Source: Hydractinia symbiolongicarpus
Lineage: Eukaryota; Cnidaria; Hydrozoa; Anthoathecata; Hydractiniidae
Assembly (NCBI RefSeq): GCF_029227915.1
Contig: NC_079881.1
Span: 29,799,501 to 29,863,500 of the forward strand
Direction of reading: 5' to 3'
Length of the DNA stretch: 64,000 bases
Shown: positions 1 through 12,526 of the stretch, piece after piece
How the letters are laid out: each line of letters opens with the position of its first letter
Numbering within the stretch: the first letter of the stretch is position 1
Made by a program: the position numbers and the translations under genes
Notes under the pieces: model-generated
Database searches by the model: none
What the model was told of the DNA's origin: nothing
Seen by the model: the letters and a program-made list of their open reading frames with translations, nothing else

Positions 1-1155
1 TAACATTCTTCTTAATTTTACATGATTACCGGAACTCAGCGATTACACTGGTCGCTGTGGTAGTGCTTCATTTAAGAATTTAGATAAATAACTCATTCTT
101 TACTGAGGGACAAATCCTATCCGTTATCGCGCGTGGAAGAATTAGCGACAGTTTCAAAAACTACATTTCATTGTCTTTCTAACAGTGTCAGTCCGTTTGA
201 GTTACATCGGTTGGGTCACATATTCGTACCAACATGTATTTAGCGATATTTTTTGATATTACTAGGTTGTATCGCTTTTAACAATGAAACGATTGACTGT
301 GGGACTTAATTGAACTAACTTTGGACTGTGACCTGATAAATGTGATAAATGAGACAATTGGACTCCAAGAAATAACATTCTTCTTAATTTGACAGGATTT
401 CCGGAACTCAGCGATTACATTGGGCGCTGTGGTAGCGCATCATTTAAAAATTTAGATAAATAAGTCATTCTTTACTGTGGGACCAATCCTAGCCGTTATT
501 GCGCTCTGAAGAAATATCGGCAGTTTCAAAAACTAAATTTCATTGACTTTCTAACCGTGTCAGTCCGTTGGAGTTACAACGGTTGGGTCACCTATTCGTA
601 CCAACATGCGCTTAGCGACATTTTTCCGATATTACTAGGTTGCATCGCTTTTAACAATGAAACGATTGACTGTGGGACTTAATTGAACTAACTTTGGACT
701 GTGACCTGATAAATGTAATAACTGAGACAATTGGACTCCAAGAAATAACATTCTTCTTAATTTTACATGATTACCGGAACTCAGCGATTACACTGGTCGC
801 TGTGGTAGCGCTTCATTTAAGAATTTAGATAAATAACTCATTCTTTACTGAGGGACAAATCCTATCCGTTATCGCGCGTGGAAGAATTAGCGACAGTTTC
901 AAAAACTACATTTCATTGTCTTTCTAACAGTGTCAGTCCGTTTGAGTTACATCGGTTGGGTCACATATTCGTACCAACATGTATTTAGCGATATTTTTTG
1001 ATATTACTAGGTTGTATCGCTTGTAACAATAAAACGATTGACTGTGGGACTTAATTGAACTAACTTTGGACTGTGACCTGATAAATGTGATAAATGAGAC
1101 AATTGGACTCCAAGAAATAACATTCTTCTTAATTTGACAGGATTTCCGGAACTCA
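1..1155 (+). repeat. 745-bp dimer higher-order repeat
   Basis: Positions 1 to about 410 match 746 to about 1155 closely. The rare variant CTGGTCGCTG occurs at 49 and again 745 bp later, and no other monomer I noticed carries it. The register is two monomers. The window starts inside this block, so it may extend to the left. Confidence 0.75.
664..1035 (+). repeat. Reference satellite monomer (372 bp)
   Basis: One unit, phased arbitrarily at the marker GATTGACTGTGGGAC. In order it holds: the ACTGTGGGAC box followed by TTAATTGAACTAAC; a T/A-rich linker with GATAAATG; a CAAGAAATAACATTCTTC block; CCGGAACTCAGCGATTACA; a small inverted repeat GGCGCT-GTGGT-AGCGC (the first C is T in this copy); a second ACTGTGGGAC-like box (ACTGAGGGAC here); a CpG-rich block around TTATCGCGCG; TTTCAAAAACTACATTTCATTG; CAGTCCGTTTGAGTTACA; CACATATTCGTACCAACATG; and TTACTAGGTTG. 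About 372 bp is close to two nucleosome repeats, an inference. Confidence 0.9.
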
Positions 1156-1484
1156 GCAATTACATTGGGCGCTGTGGTAGCGCTTCAATTAAAAATTAAG
1201 ATAAAAAAGTCATTCTTTACTGTGGGACCAATCTTAGCTGTTATCGCGCGCTGAAGAATTAGAGACAGTTTCAAAAACTACATTTCATTGACTTTTTAAC
1301 GGTGTCAGTCCGTTTGAGTTACAACGGTTGGGTCACCTATTCGTACCAACATGTGCTTAGCGACATTTTTCTGATATTACTAGGTTGCATCGCTTTTAAC
1401 AATGAAACGATTGACTGTGGGACTTAATTGAACTAACTTTGGACTGTGACCTGATAAATGTAATAAATGAGACAATTGGACTCC

Positions 1485-4400
1485 AAGAAATAACATTCTT
1501 CTTAATTTGACGGGATTTCCGGAACTCAGCGATTACACTGGGCGCTGCGGTAGCGCATCATTTAAAAATTTAGATAAATAAGTCATTCTTTACTGTGGGA
1601 CCAATCCTAGCCGTTATTGCGCTCTGAAGAAATATCGGCAGTTTCAAAAACTAAATTTCATTGACTTTCTAACCGTGTCAGTCCGTTTGAGTTACAACGG
1701 TTGGATCACATATTCGTACCAACATGTATTTCGTGCTATTTTCCGGTATTACTAGGTTGTATGGCTTTTACCAGTGAAACGATTGACTGTGGGACTTAAT
1801 TGAACTGATTATGGACTGTGACTTTAAAAATGTTATAAGTGAGACAATTGGATTTCAAGAAATAACATTCTTCTTAATTTTACATGATTACCGGAACTCA
1901 GCGATTACACTGGGCGCTGTGGTAGCGCTTCATTTAAGAATTTAGACAAATAACTCATTCTTTACTGATGGACAAATCCTATCCGTTATCGCGCGTGGAA
2001 GAAATAGCGACAGTTTCAAAAACTACATTTCATTGTCTTTCTAACAGTGTCAGTCCGTTTGAGTTACATCGGTTGGGTCACATATTCGTACCAACATGTA
2101 TTTAGCGATATTTTTTGATATTACTAGGTTGTATCGCTTGTAACAATAAAACGATTGACTGTGGGACTTAATGGAACTGATTACGGACTGTGACCTTAAA
2201 AATGTTATAAGTGAGACAATTGGATTCCAAGAAATAACATTCTTCCTAATTTGACATGATTGCCGAAACTCAGCAATTACATTGGGCGCTGTGGTAGCGC
2301 TTCAATTAAAAATTAAGATAAAAAAGTCATTCTTTACTGTGGGACCAATCTTAGCCGTTATCGCGCCCTGAAGAATTAGAGACAGTTTCAAAAACTACAT
2401 TTCATTGACTTTTTAACGGTGTCAGTCCGTTTGAGTTACAATGGTTGGGTCACCTATTCGTACCAACATGTGCTTAGCGACATTTTTCTGATATTACTAG
2501 GTTGCATCGCTTTTAACAATGAAACGATTGACTGTGGGACTTAATTGAACTAACTTTGGACTGTGACCTGATAAATGTGATAAATGAGACAATTGGACTC
2601 CAAGAAATAACATTCTTCTTAATTTGACAGGATTTCCGGAACTCAGCGATTACACTGGGCGCTGTGGTAGCGCATCATTTAAAAATTTAGATAAATTAGT
2701 CATTCTTAACTGTGGGACCAATCCTAGCTGTTATCGCGCGCTGAAGAAATAGCGAGAGTTTCAAAAAATTCATTTCATTGACTTTCTAAGAGTATCAATC
2801 CGTTTGAGTTACAACGGTTGAGTCACATATTCGTACCAACATGTATTTCCTGATATTTTTCTGGTACTACTAGCTTGTATGGCTTTTAACAGTGAAACGA
2901 TTGACTGTGGGACTTAATTGAATTGATTATGGACTGTGACCTTATAAATGTTAAAGTGAGACAATTGGACTCCAAGAAATTTCATTCTTCCTAATTTGAC
3001 ATGATTGCCGGAACTCAGCGATTACACTGGGCGCTGTGGTAGCGCTTCATTTAAGAATTTAGATAAATAACTCATTCTTTACTGAGGGACAAATCCTATC
3101 CGTTATCGCGCGTGAAAGATTTAGCGACAGTTTCAAAAAATACATTTCATTGTCTTTCTAACAGTGTCAGTCCGTTTGAGTTACATCGGTTGGGTCACCT
3201 ATTCGTACCAACATGTGCTTAGCGATATTTTTCTGATATTACTAGGTTGCATCGCTTTTAACAATGAAACGATTGACTGTGGGACTTAATTGAACTAACT
3301 TTTAACTGTGACCTGATAAATGTGATAAATGAGACAATTGGACTCCAAGAAATAACATTCTCCTTAATTTGACGGGATTTCCGGAACTCAGCGATTACAC
3401 TGGGCGCTGTGGTAGCGCATCATTTAAAAATTTAGATAAATAAGTCATTCTTTACTGTGGGACCAATCCTAGCCGTTATTGCGCTCTGAAGAAATATCAG
3501 CAGTTTCAAAAACTAAATTTCATTGACTTTCTAACCGTGTCAGTCCGTTTGAGTTACAACGGTTGGGTCACATATTCGTACCAACATGTATTTCGTGCTA
3601 TTTTCCGGTATTACTAGGTTGTATGGCTTTTAACAGTGAAAGGATTGACTGTGGGACTTAATTGAACTGATTAGGGACTGTGACTTTAAAAATGTTATAA
3701 GTGAGACAAGCGGACTCAAAGAAATAATATTCTTTTTAATTTGACATGATTGCCGGAACTCAGCGATTACACTGGGCGCCATGGTAGCGCTTCATTTATG
3801 AATTTAGATAAATTAGTCATTCTTAACTGTGGGACCAATCCTAGCCGTTATCGCGCGCTGAAGAAATAGCGAGAGTTTCAAAAACTTTATTTCATTGACT
3901 TTCTAAGAGTATCAATCCGTTTGAGTAACAACGGTTGAGACACATTTTCGTACCAACATGTATTTCCTGATATTTTTCCGGTACTACTAGCTTGTATGGC
4001 TTTTAACAGTGAAACGATTGACTGTGGGACTTAATTGAACTGATTATGGACTGTGACCTTATAAATGTTAAAGTGAGACACTTGGACTCCAAGAAATTTC
4101 ATTCTTCCTAATTTGACATGATTGCCGGAACTCAGCGGTTACACTGGGCGCTGCGGTAGCGCTTCATTTAAGAATTTACATAAATAACTCATTCTTTACT
4201 GAGGGACAAATCCTATCTGTTATCGCGCGTGGAAGAAATAGCGACAGTTTCAAAAACTACATTTCATTGTCTTTCTAACAGTGTCAGTCCGTTTGAGTTA
4301 CATCGGTTGGGTCACATATTCGTACCAACATGTATTTAGCGATATTTTTTGATATTACTAGGTTGTATCGTTTTAACAATGAAACGATTGACTGTGGGAC

Positions 4401-5076
4401 TTAATTGAACTAACTTTGGACTGTGACCTGATAAATGTGATAAATGAGAAAATTGGACTCCAAGAAATAACATTCTCCTCAATTTGACATGATTGCCGAA
4501 ACTCAGCGATTACACTGGGCGCTGTGGTAGCGCTTTATTTAAGAATTTAGATAAATAAGTCATTCTTTACTGTGGGACCAATCCTAGCCGTTATCGCGCG
4601 CTGAAGAAATAGCGAGAATTTTAAAAACTTCGTTTCATTGACTTTCTAAGAGTATCAATCCGTTTGAGTTACAACGGTTGAGTCACATATTCGTATTAAC
4701 ATGTATTTCCTGATATTTTTCCGGTACTACTAGCTTGTATGGCTTTTAACAGTGAAACGATTGACTGTGGGACTTAATTGAACTGATTATGGACTGTGAC
4801 CTTATAAATGTTAAAGTGAGACAATTGGACTCCAAGAAATTTCATTCTTCCTAATTTGACATGATTGCCGGAACTCAGCGATTACACTGGGCGCTGTGGT
4901 AGCGCTTCATTTAAGAATTTAGATAAATAACTCATTCTTTACTGAGGGACAAATCCTATCCGTTATCGCGCGTGAAAGAATTAGCGACAGTTTCAAAAAC
5001 TACATTTCATTGTCTTTCTAACAGTGTCAGTCCGTTTGAGTTACATCGGTTGGGTCACATATTCGTACCAACATGT
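1485..5076 (+). repeat. 3.59-kb satellite segment, copy 1
   Basis: This stretch aligns with 8339-11930 at a constant offset of 6,854 bp. Shared rare markers support common origin: CGGGATTTCC at 1511/8365, CAGCAATTACATTGGG at 2271/9125, GACAGGATTTCC at 2626/9480, GGGCGCCATGG at 3774/10628, and a one-base deletion giving ATCGTTTTAAC at 4367/11221. Similarity ends sharply at 5077/11931, where TATTTAGCG faces TGCTTAGCG. It covers nearly ten monomers. Confidence 0.8.
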
Positions 5077-6243
5077 ATTTAGCGATATTTTTTGATATTA
5101 CTAGGTTGTATCGCTTGTAACAATAAAACGATTGACTGTGGGACTTAATGGAACTGATTACGGACTGTGACCTTAAAAATGTTATAAGTGAGACAATTGG
5201 ACTCCAAGAAATAACATTCTTCCTAATTTGACATGATTGCCGAAACTCAGCAATTACATTGGGCGCTGTGGTAGCGCTTCAATTAAAAATTAAGATAAAA
5301 AAGTCATTCTTTACTGTGGGACCAATCTTAGCCGTTATCGCACGCTGAAGAATTAGAGACAGTTTCAAAAAGTACATTTCATTGACTTTTTAACGGTGTC
5401 AGTCCGTTTGAGTTACAACGGTTGGGTCACCTATTCGTACCAACATGTGCTTAGCGATATTTTTCTGATATTACTAGGTTGCATCGCTTTTAACAATGAA
5501 ACGATTGACTGTGGGACTTAATTGAACTAACTTTGGACTGTGACCTGATAAATGTAATAAATGAGACAATTGGACTCCAAGAAACAACATTCTTCTTAAT
5601 TTGACGGGATTTCCGGAACTCAGCGATTACACTGGGCGCTGTGGTAGCGCATCATTTAAAAATTTAGATAAATAAGTCATTCTTTACTGTGGGACCAATC
5701 CTAGCCGTTATTGCGCTCTGAAGAAATATCGGCAGTTTCAAAAACTAAATTTCATTGACTTTCTAACCGTGTCAGTCCTTTTGAGTTACAACGGTTGGGT
5801 CACATATTCGTACCAACATGTATTTCGTGCTATTTTCCGGTATTACTAGGTTGTATGGCTTTTACCAGTGAAACGATTGACTGTGGGACTTAATTGAACT
5901 GATTATGGAATGTGACTTTAAAAATGTTATAAGTGAGACAATTGGACTCCAAGAAATAACATTCTTCTTAATTTTACATGATTACCGGAACTCAGCGATT
6001 ACACTGGGCGCTGTGGTAGCGCTTCATTTAAGAATTTAGATAAATAACTCATTCTTTACTGAGGGACAAATCCTATCCGTTATCGCGCGTGGAAGAAATA
6101 GCGACAGTTTCAAAAACTACATTTCATTGTCTTTCTAACAGTGTCAGTCCGTTTGAGTTACATCGGTTGGGTCACATATTCGTACCAACATGTATTTAGC
6201 GATATTTTTTGATATTACTAGGTTGTATCGATTTTAACAAATG

Positions 6244-7282
6244 AAACGATTGACTGTGGGACTTAATTGAACTAACTTTGGACTGTGACCTGATAAATGT
6301 GATAAATGAGACAATTGGACTCCAAGAAATAACATTCTTCTTAATTTGACAGGATTTCCGGAACTCAGCGATTACACTGGGCGCTGTGGTAGCGCATCAT
6401 TTAAAAATTTAGATAAATTAGTCATTCTTAACTGTGGGACCAATCCTAGCCGTTATCGCGCGCTGAAGAAATAGCGAGAGTTTCAAAAAATTCATTTCAT
6501 TGACTTTCTAAGAGTATCAATCCGTTTGAGTTACAACGGTTGAGTCACATATTCGTACCAACATGTATTTCCTGATATTTTTCTGGTACTACTAGCTTGT
6601 ATGGCTTTTAACAGTGAAACGATTGACTGTGGGACTTAATTGAACTGATTATGGACTGTGACCTTATAAATGTTAAAGTGAGACAATTGGACTCCAAGAA
6701 ATTTCATTCTTCCTAATTTGACATGATTGCCGGAACTCAGCGATTACACTGGGCGCTGTGGTAGCGCTTCATTTAAGAATTTAGATAAATAACTCATTTT
6801 TTACTGAGGGACAAATCCTATCCGTTATCGCGCGTGAAAGATTTAGCGACAGTTTCAAAAACTACATTTCATTGTCTTTCTAACAGTGTCAGTCCGTTTG
6901 AGTTACATCGGTTGGGTCACCTATTCGTACCAACATGTGCTTAGCGATATTTTTCTGATATTACTAGGTTGCATCGCTTTTAACAATGAAACGATTGACT
7001 GTGGGACTTAATTGAACTAACTTTTAACTGTGACCTGATAAGTGTGATAAATGAGTCAATTGGACTCCAAGAAATAACATTCTTCTTAATTTGACGGGAT
7101 TTCCGGAACTCAGCGATTACACTGGGCGCTGTGGTAGCGCATCATTTAAAAATTTAGATAAATAAGTCATTCTTTACTGTGGGACCAATCCTAGCCGTTA
7201 TTGCGCTGTGAAGAAATATCGGCAGTTTCAAAAACTAAATTTCATTGACTTTCTAACCGTGTCAGTCCGTTTGAGTTACAAC
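6244..7282 (+). repeat. Third partial copy of the 2522-3560 segment
   Basis: This roughly 1-kb stretch aligns with 2522-3560 at offset 3,722 bp (ten monomers). Shared markers are GACAGGATTTCC at 2626/6348 and CTTTTAACTGTGACC near 3300/7022. Similarity fades after about 7282, where GTTGGATCAC replaces GTTGGGTCAC. The same segment recurs in the 8339-11930 copy, so three related copies exist in the first 12 kb. Confidence 0.7.
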
Positions 7283-7982
7283 GGTTGGATCACATATTCG
7301 TACCAACATGTATTTCGTGCTATTTTCCGGTATTACTAGGTTGTATGGCTTTTACCAGTGAAACGATTGACTGTGGGACTTAATTGAACTGATTATGGAC
7401 TGTGACTTTAAAAATGTTATAAGTGAGACAATTGGATTTCAAGAAATAACATTCTACCAACATGTGCTTAGCGACATTTTTCTGATATTACTAGGTTGCA
7501 TCGCTTTTAACAATGAAACGATTGACTGTGGGACTTAATTGAACTAACTTTTAACTGTGACCTGATAAATGTGATAAATGAGTCAATTGGACTCCAAGAA
7601 ATAACATTCTTCTTAATTTGACGGGATTTCCGGAACTCAGCGATTACACTGGGCGCTGTGGTAGCGCATCATTTAAAAATTTAGATAAATAAGTCATTCT
7701 TTACTGTGGGACCAATCCTAGCCGTTATTGCGCTGTGAAGAAATATCGGCAGTTTCAAAAACTAAATTTCATTGACTTTCTAACCGTGTCAGTCCGTTTG
7801 AGTTACAACGGTTGGATCACATATTCGTACCAACATGTATTTCGTGCTATTTTCCGGTATTACTAGGTTGTATGGCTTTTACCAGTGAAACGATTGACTG
7901 TGGGACTTAATTGAACTGATTATGGACTGTGACTTTAAAAATGTTATAAGTGAGACAATTGGATTTCAAGAAATAACATTCT
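6929..7982 (+). repeat. 527-bp tandem duplication, not a whole number of monomers
   Basis: The unit 6929-7455 is repeated at 7456-7982. The join reads ATTCT|ACCAAC at 7455/7456, linking CATTCTTC of one monomer part to TACCAACATG of another, places that do not correspond. As a result the marker spacing at 7365-7520 is only 155 bp. A rare ATGAGTCAATTGG occurs in both copies at 7051 and 7578. Few base differences separate the copies, including AGTGTGATAA against AATGTGATAA and GCGATATTT against GCGACATTT. Confidence 0.88.
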
Positions 7983-9085
7983 TCTTAATTTTACATGATT
8001 ACCGGAACTCAGCGATTACACTGGGCGCTGTGGTAGCGCTTCATTTAAGAATTTAGACAAATAACTCATTCTTTACTGAGGGACAAATCCTATCCGTTAT
8101 CGCGCGTGGAAGAAATAGCGACAGTTTCAAAAACTACATTTCATTGTCTTTCTAACAGTGTCAGTCCGTTTGAGTTACATCGGTTGGGTCACATATTCGT
8201 ACCAACATGTATTTAGCGATATTTTTGATATTACTAGGTTGTATCGCTTGTAACAATAAAACGATTGACTGTGGGACTTAATGGAACTGATTACGGACTG
8301 TGACCTTAAAAATGTTATAAGTGAGACAATTGGATTTCAAGAAATAACATTCTTCTTAATTTGACGGGATTTCCGGAACTCAGCGATTACACTGGGCGCT
8401 GTGGTAGCGCATCATTTAAAAATTTAGATAAATAAGTCATTCTTTACTGTGGGACCAATCCTAGCCGTTATTGCGCTCTGAAGAAATATCGGCAGTTTCA
8501 AAAACTAAATTTCATTGACTTTCTAACCGTGTCAGTCCGTTTGAGTTACAACGGTTGGATCACATATTCGTACCAACATGTATTTCGTGCTATTTTCCGG
8601 TATTACTAGGTTGTATGGCTTTTACCAGTGAAACGATTGACTGTGGGACTTAATTGAACTGATTATGGACTGTGACTTTAAAAATGTTATAAGTGAGACA
8701 ATTGGATTTCAAGAAATAACATTCTTCTTAATTTTACATGATTACCGGAACTCAGCGATTACACTGGGCGCTGTGGTAGCGCTTCATTTAAGAATTTAGA
8801 CAAATAACTCATTCTTTACTGAGGGACAAATCCTATCCGTTATCGCGCGTGGAAGAAATAGCGACAGTTTCAAAAACTACATTTCATTGTCTTTCTAACA
8901 GTGTCAGTCCGTTTGAGTTACATCGGTTGGGTCACATATTCGTACCAACATGTATTTAGCGATATTTTTTGATATTACTAGGTTGTATCGCTTGTAACAA
9001 TAAAACGATTGACTGTGGGACTTAATGGAACTGATTACGGACTGTGACCTTAAAAATGTTATAAGTGAGACAATTGGATTTCAAG
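7595..9085 (+). repeat. About 744-bp dimer higher-order repeat, two copies
   Basis: Two near-identical dimers lie in tandem, joined near 8338. Each contains the ACCAGTGAAACG variant, GGATTTCAAG, TTTTACATGATTACC, TGTAACAATAAAACG and GGAACTGATTACGG, the last at about 8287 and 9032. One copy has a one-base shorter T-run near 8221. The second copy is also the left end of the 3.59-kb segment beginning at 8339. Confidence 0.8.
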
Positions 9086-11930
9086 AAATAACATTCTTCC
9101 AAATTTGACATGATTGCCGAAACTCAGCAATTACATTGGGCGCTGTGGTAGCGCTTCAATTAAAAATTAAGATAAAAAAGTCATTCTTTACTGTTGGACC
9201 AATCTTAGCCGTTATCGCGCGCTGAAGAATTAGAGACAGTTTCAAAAACTACATTTCATTGACTTTTTAAGGGTGTCAGTCCGTTTGAGTTACAACGGTT
9301 GGGTCACCTATTCGTACCAACATGTGCTTAGCGACATTTTTCTGATATTACTAGGTTGCATCGCTTTTAACAATGAAACGATTGACTGTGGGACTTAATT
9401 GAACTAACTTTGGACTGTGACCTGATAAATGTGATAAATGAGACAATTGGACTCCAAGAAATAACATTCTTCTTAATTTGACAGGATTTCCGGAACTCAG
9501 CGATTACACTGGGCGCTGTGGTAGCGCATCATTTAAAAATTTAGATAAATTAGTCATTCTTAACTGTGGGACCAATCCTAGCCGTTATCGCGCGCTGAAG
9601 AAATAGCGAGAGTTTCAAAAAATTCATTTCATTGACTTTTTAAGGGTGTCAGTCCGTTTGAGTTACAACGGTTGGGTCACATATTCGTACCAACATGTAT
9701 TTCCTGATATTTTTCTGGTACTACTAGCTTGTATGGCTTTTAACAGTGAAATGATTGACTGTGGCACTTAATTGAACTGATTATGGACTGTGACCTTATA
9801 AATGTTAAAGTGAGACAATTGGACTCCAAGAAATTTCATTCTTCCTAATTTGACATGATTGCCGGAACTCAGCGATTACACTGGGCGCTGTGGTAGCGCT
9901 TCATTTAAGAATTTAGATAAATAACTCATTCTTTACTGAGGGACAAATCCTATCCGTTATCGCGCGTGAAAGATTTAGCGACAGTTTCAAAAAACACATT
10001 TCATTGTCTTTCTAACAGTGTCAGTCCGTTTGAGTTACATCGGTTGGGTCACCTATTCGTACCAACATGTGCTTAGCGATATTTTTCTGATATTACTAGG
10101 TTGCATCGCTTTTAACAATGAAACGATTGACTGTGGGACTTAATTGAACTAACTTTTAACTGTGACCTGATAAATGTGATAAATGAGACAATTGGACTCC
10201 AAGAAATAACATTCTTCTTAATTTGACGGGATTTCCGGAACTCAGCGATTACACTGGGCGCTGTGGTAGCGCATCATTTAAAAATTTAGATAAATAAGTC
10301 ATTCTCTACTGTGGGACCAATCCTAGCCGTTATTGCGCTCTGAAGAAATATCAGCAGTTTCAAAAACTAAATTTCATTGACTTTCTAACCGTGTCAGTCC
10401 GTTTGAGTTACAACGGTTGGGTCACATATTCGTACCAACATGTATTTCGTGCTATTTTCCGGTATTACTAGGTTGTATGGCTTTTAACAGTGAAACGATT
10501 GACTGTGGGACTTAATTGAACTGATTATGGACTGTGACTTTAAAAATGTTATAAGTGAGACAAGCGGACTCAAAGAAATAACATTCTTTTTAATTTGACA
10601 TGATTGCCGGAACTCAGCGATTACACTGGGCGCCATGGTAGCGCTTCATTTATGAATTTAGATAAATTAGTCATTCTTAACTGTGGGACCAATCCTAGCC
10701 GTTATCGCGCGCTGAAGAAATAGCGAGAGTTTCAAAAACTTTATTTCATTGACTTTCTAAGAGTATCAATCCGTTTGAGTAACAACGGTTGAGACACATT
10801 TTCGTACCAACATGTATTTCCTGATATTTTTCCGGTACTACTAGCTTGTATGGCTTTTAACAGTGAAACGATTGACTGTGGGACTTAATTGAACTGATTA
10901 TGGACTGTGACCTTATAAATGTTAAAGTGAGACACTTGGACTCCAAGAAATTTCATTCTTCCTAATTTGACATGATTGCCGGAACTCAGCGGTTACACTG
11001 GGCGCTGTGGTAGCGCTTCATTTAAGAATTTAGATAAATAACTCATTCTTTACTGAGGGACAAATCCTATCCGTTATCGCGCGTGGAAGAAATAGCGACA
11101 GTTTCAAAAACTACATTTCATTGTCTTTCTAACAGTGTCAGTCCGTTTGAGTTACATCGGTTGGGTCACATATTCGTACCAACATGTATTTAGCGATATT
11201 TTTTGATATTACTAGGTTGTATCGTTTTAACAATGAAACGATTGACTGTGGGACTTAATTGAACTAACTTTGGACTGTGACCTGATAAATGTGATAAATG
11301 AGAAAATTGGACTCCAAGAAATAACATTCTCCTCAATTTGACATGATTGCCGAAACTCAGCGATTACACTGGGCGCTGTGGTAGCGCTTTATTTAAGAAT
11401 TTAGATAAATAAGTCATTCTTTACTGTGGGACCAATCCTAGCCGTTATCGCGCGCTGAAGAAATAGCGAGAATTTCAAAAACTTCGTTTCATTGACTTTC
11501 TAAGAGTATCAATCCGTTTGAGTTACAACGGTTGAGTCACATATTCGTATTAACATGTATTTCCTGATATTTTTCCGGTACTACTAGCTTGTATGGCTTT
11601 TAACAGTGAAAAGATTGACTGTGGGACTTAATTGAACTGATTATGGACTGTGACCTTATAAATGTTAAAGTGAGACAATTGGACTCCAAGAAATTTCATT
11701 CTTCCTAATTTGACATGATTGCCGGAACTCAGCGATTACACTGGGCGCTGTGGTAGCGCTTCATTTAAGAATTTAGATAAATAACTCATTCTTTACTGAG
11801 GGACAAATCCTATCCGTTATCGCGCGTGAAAGAATTAGCGACAGTTTCAAAAACTACATTTCATTGTCTTTCTAACAGTGTCAGTCCGTTTGAGTTACAT
11901 CGGTTGGGTCACATATTCGTACCAACATGT
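8339..11930 (+). repeat. 3.59-kb satellite segment, copy 2
   Basis: Partner of 1485-5076 at offset 6,854. Copies differ at scattered bases, and in one patch near 9630-9680 copy 2 matches its upstream neighbour monomer instead of copy 1. The DNA between the copies is also satellite, so this is either a displaced duplication or the remnant of a larger higher-order repeat. Confidence 0.8.
9630..9680 (+). other. Probable gene-conversion patch
   Basis: In an otherwise type B monomer this short tract reads TTTTTAAGGGTGTCAGTCCG and GTTGGGTCAC, where the corresponding tract of the paired copy near 2790 reads TTTCTAAGAGTATCAATCCG and GTTGAGTCAC. The unusual AAGGGTGTC is otherwise found exactly one monomer upstream, at about 9269. 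Type B sequence resumes by ACATGTATTTCC. The simplest reading is a short transfer from the adjacent monomer. Confidence 0.65.
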
Positions 11931-12526
11931 GCTTAGCGATATTTTTCTGATATTACTAGGTTGCATCGCTTTTAACAATGAAACGATTGACTGTGGGACT
12001 TAATTGAACTAACTTTTAACTGTGACCTGATAAATGTGATAAATGAGACAATTGGACTCCAAGAAATAACATTCTTCTTAATTTGACGGGATTTCCGGAA
12101 CTCAGCGATTACACTGGGCGCTGTGGTAGCGCATCATTTAAAAATTTAGATAAATAAGTCATTCTTTACTGTGGTACCAATCCTAGCCGTTATTGCGCTC
12201 TGAAGAAATATCAGCAGTTTCAAAAACTAAATTTCATTGACTTTCTAACCGTGTCAGTCCGTTTAAGTTACAACGGTTGGGTCACATATTCGTACCAACA
12301 TGTATTTCGTGCTATTTTCCGGTATTACTAGGTTGTATGGCTTTTAACAGTGAAACGATTGACTGTGGGACTTAATTGAACTGATTATGGACTGTGACTT
12401 TAAAAATGTTATAAGTGAGACAAGCGGACTCAAAGAAATAACATTCTTTTTAATTTGACATGATTGCCGGAACTCAGCGATTACACTGGGCGCCATGGTA
12501 GCGCTTCATTTATGAATTTAGATAAA
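11927..12526 (+). repeat. Copy of 10067-10666 at five-monomer spacing
   Basis: About 600 bp aligns with 10067-10666 at offset 1,860 bp, with shared markers CTTTTAACTGTGACC, CAAGCGGACTCAAAG and GGGCGCCATGG (10628/12488). At about 12525 the sequence switches to match the monomer just upstream: the rare GTGGTACCAATCC is present at 12171 and 12543, one monomer apart, a second place where adjacent monomers have exchanged sequence. Confidence 0.7.

Noticed and set aside
591-611. CENP-B box candidate in the conserved ATTCGTACCAACATG block
   Set aside because: The TTCG and the following A of the box are matched, but the required CGGG is absent (ATGT in its place) in all copies inspected, and no match was seen on the reverse strand.
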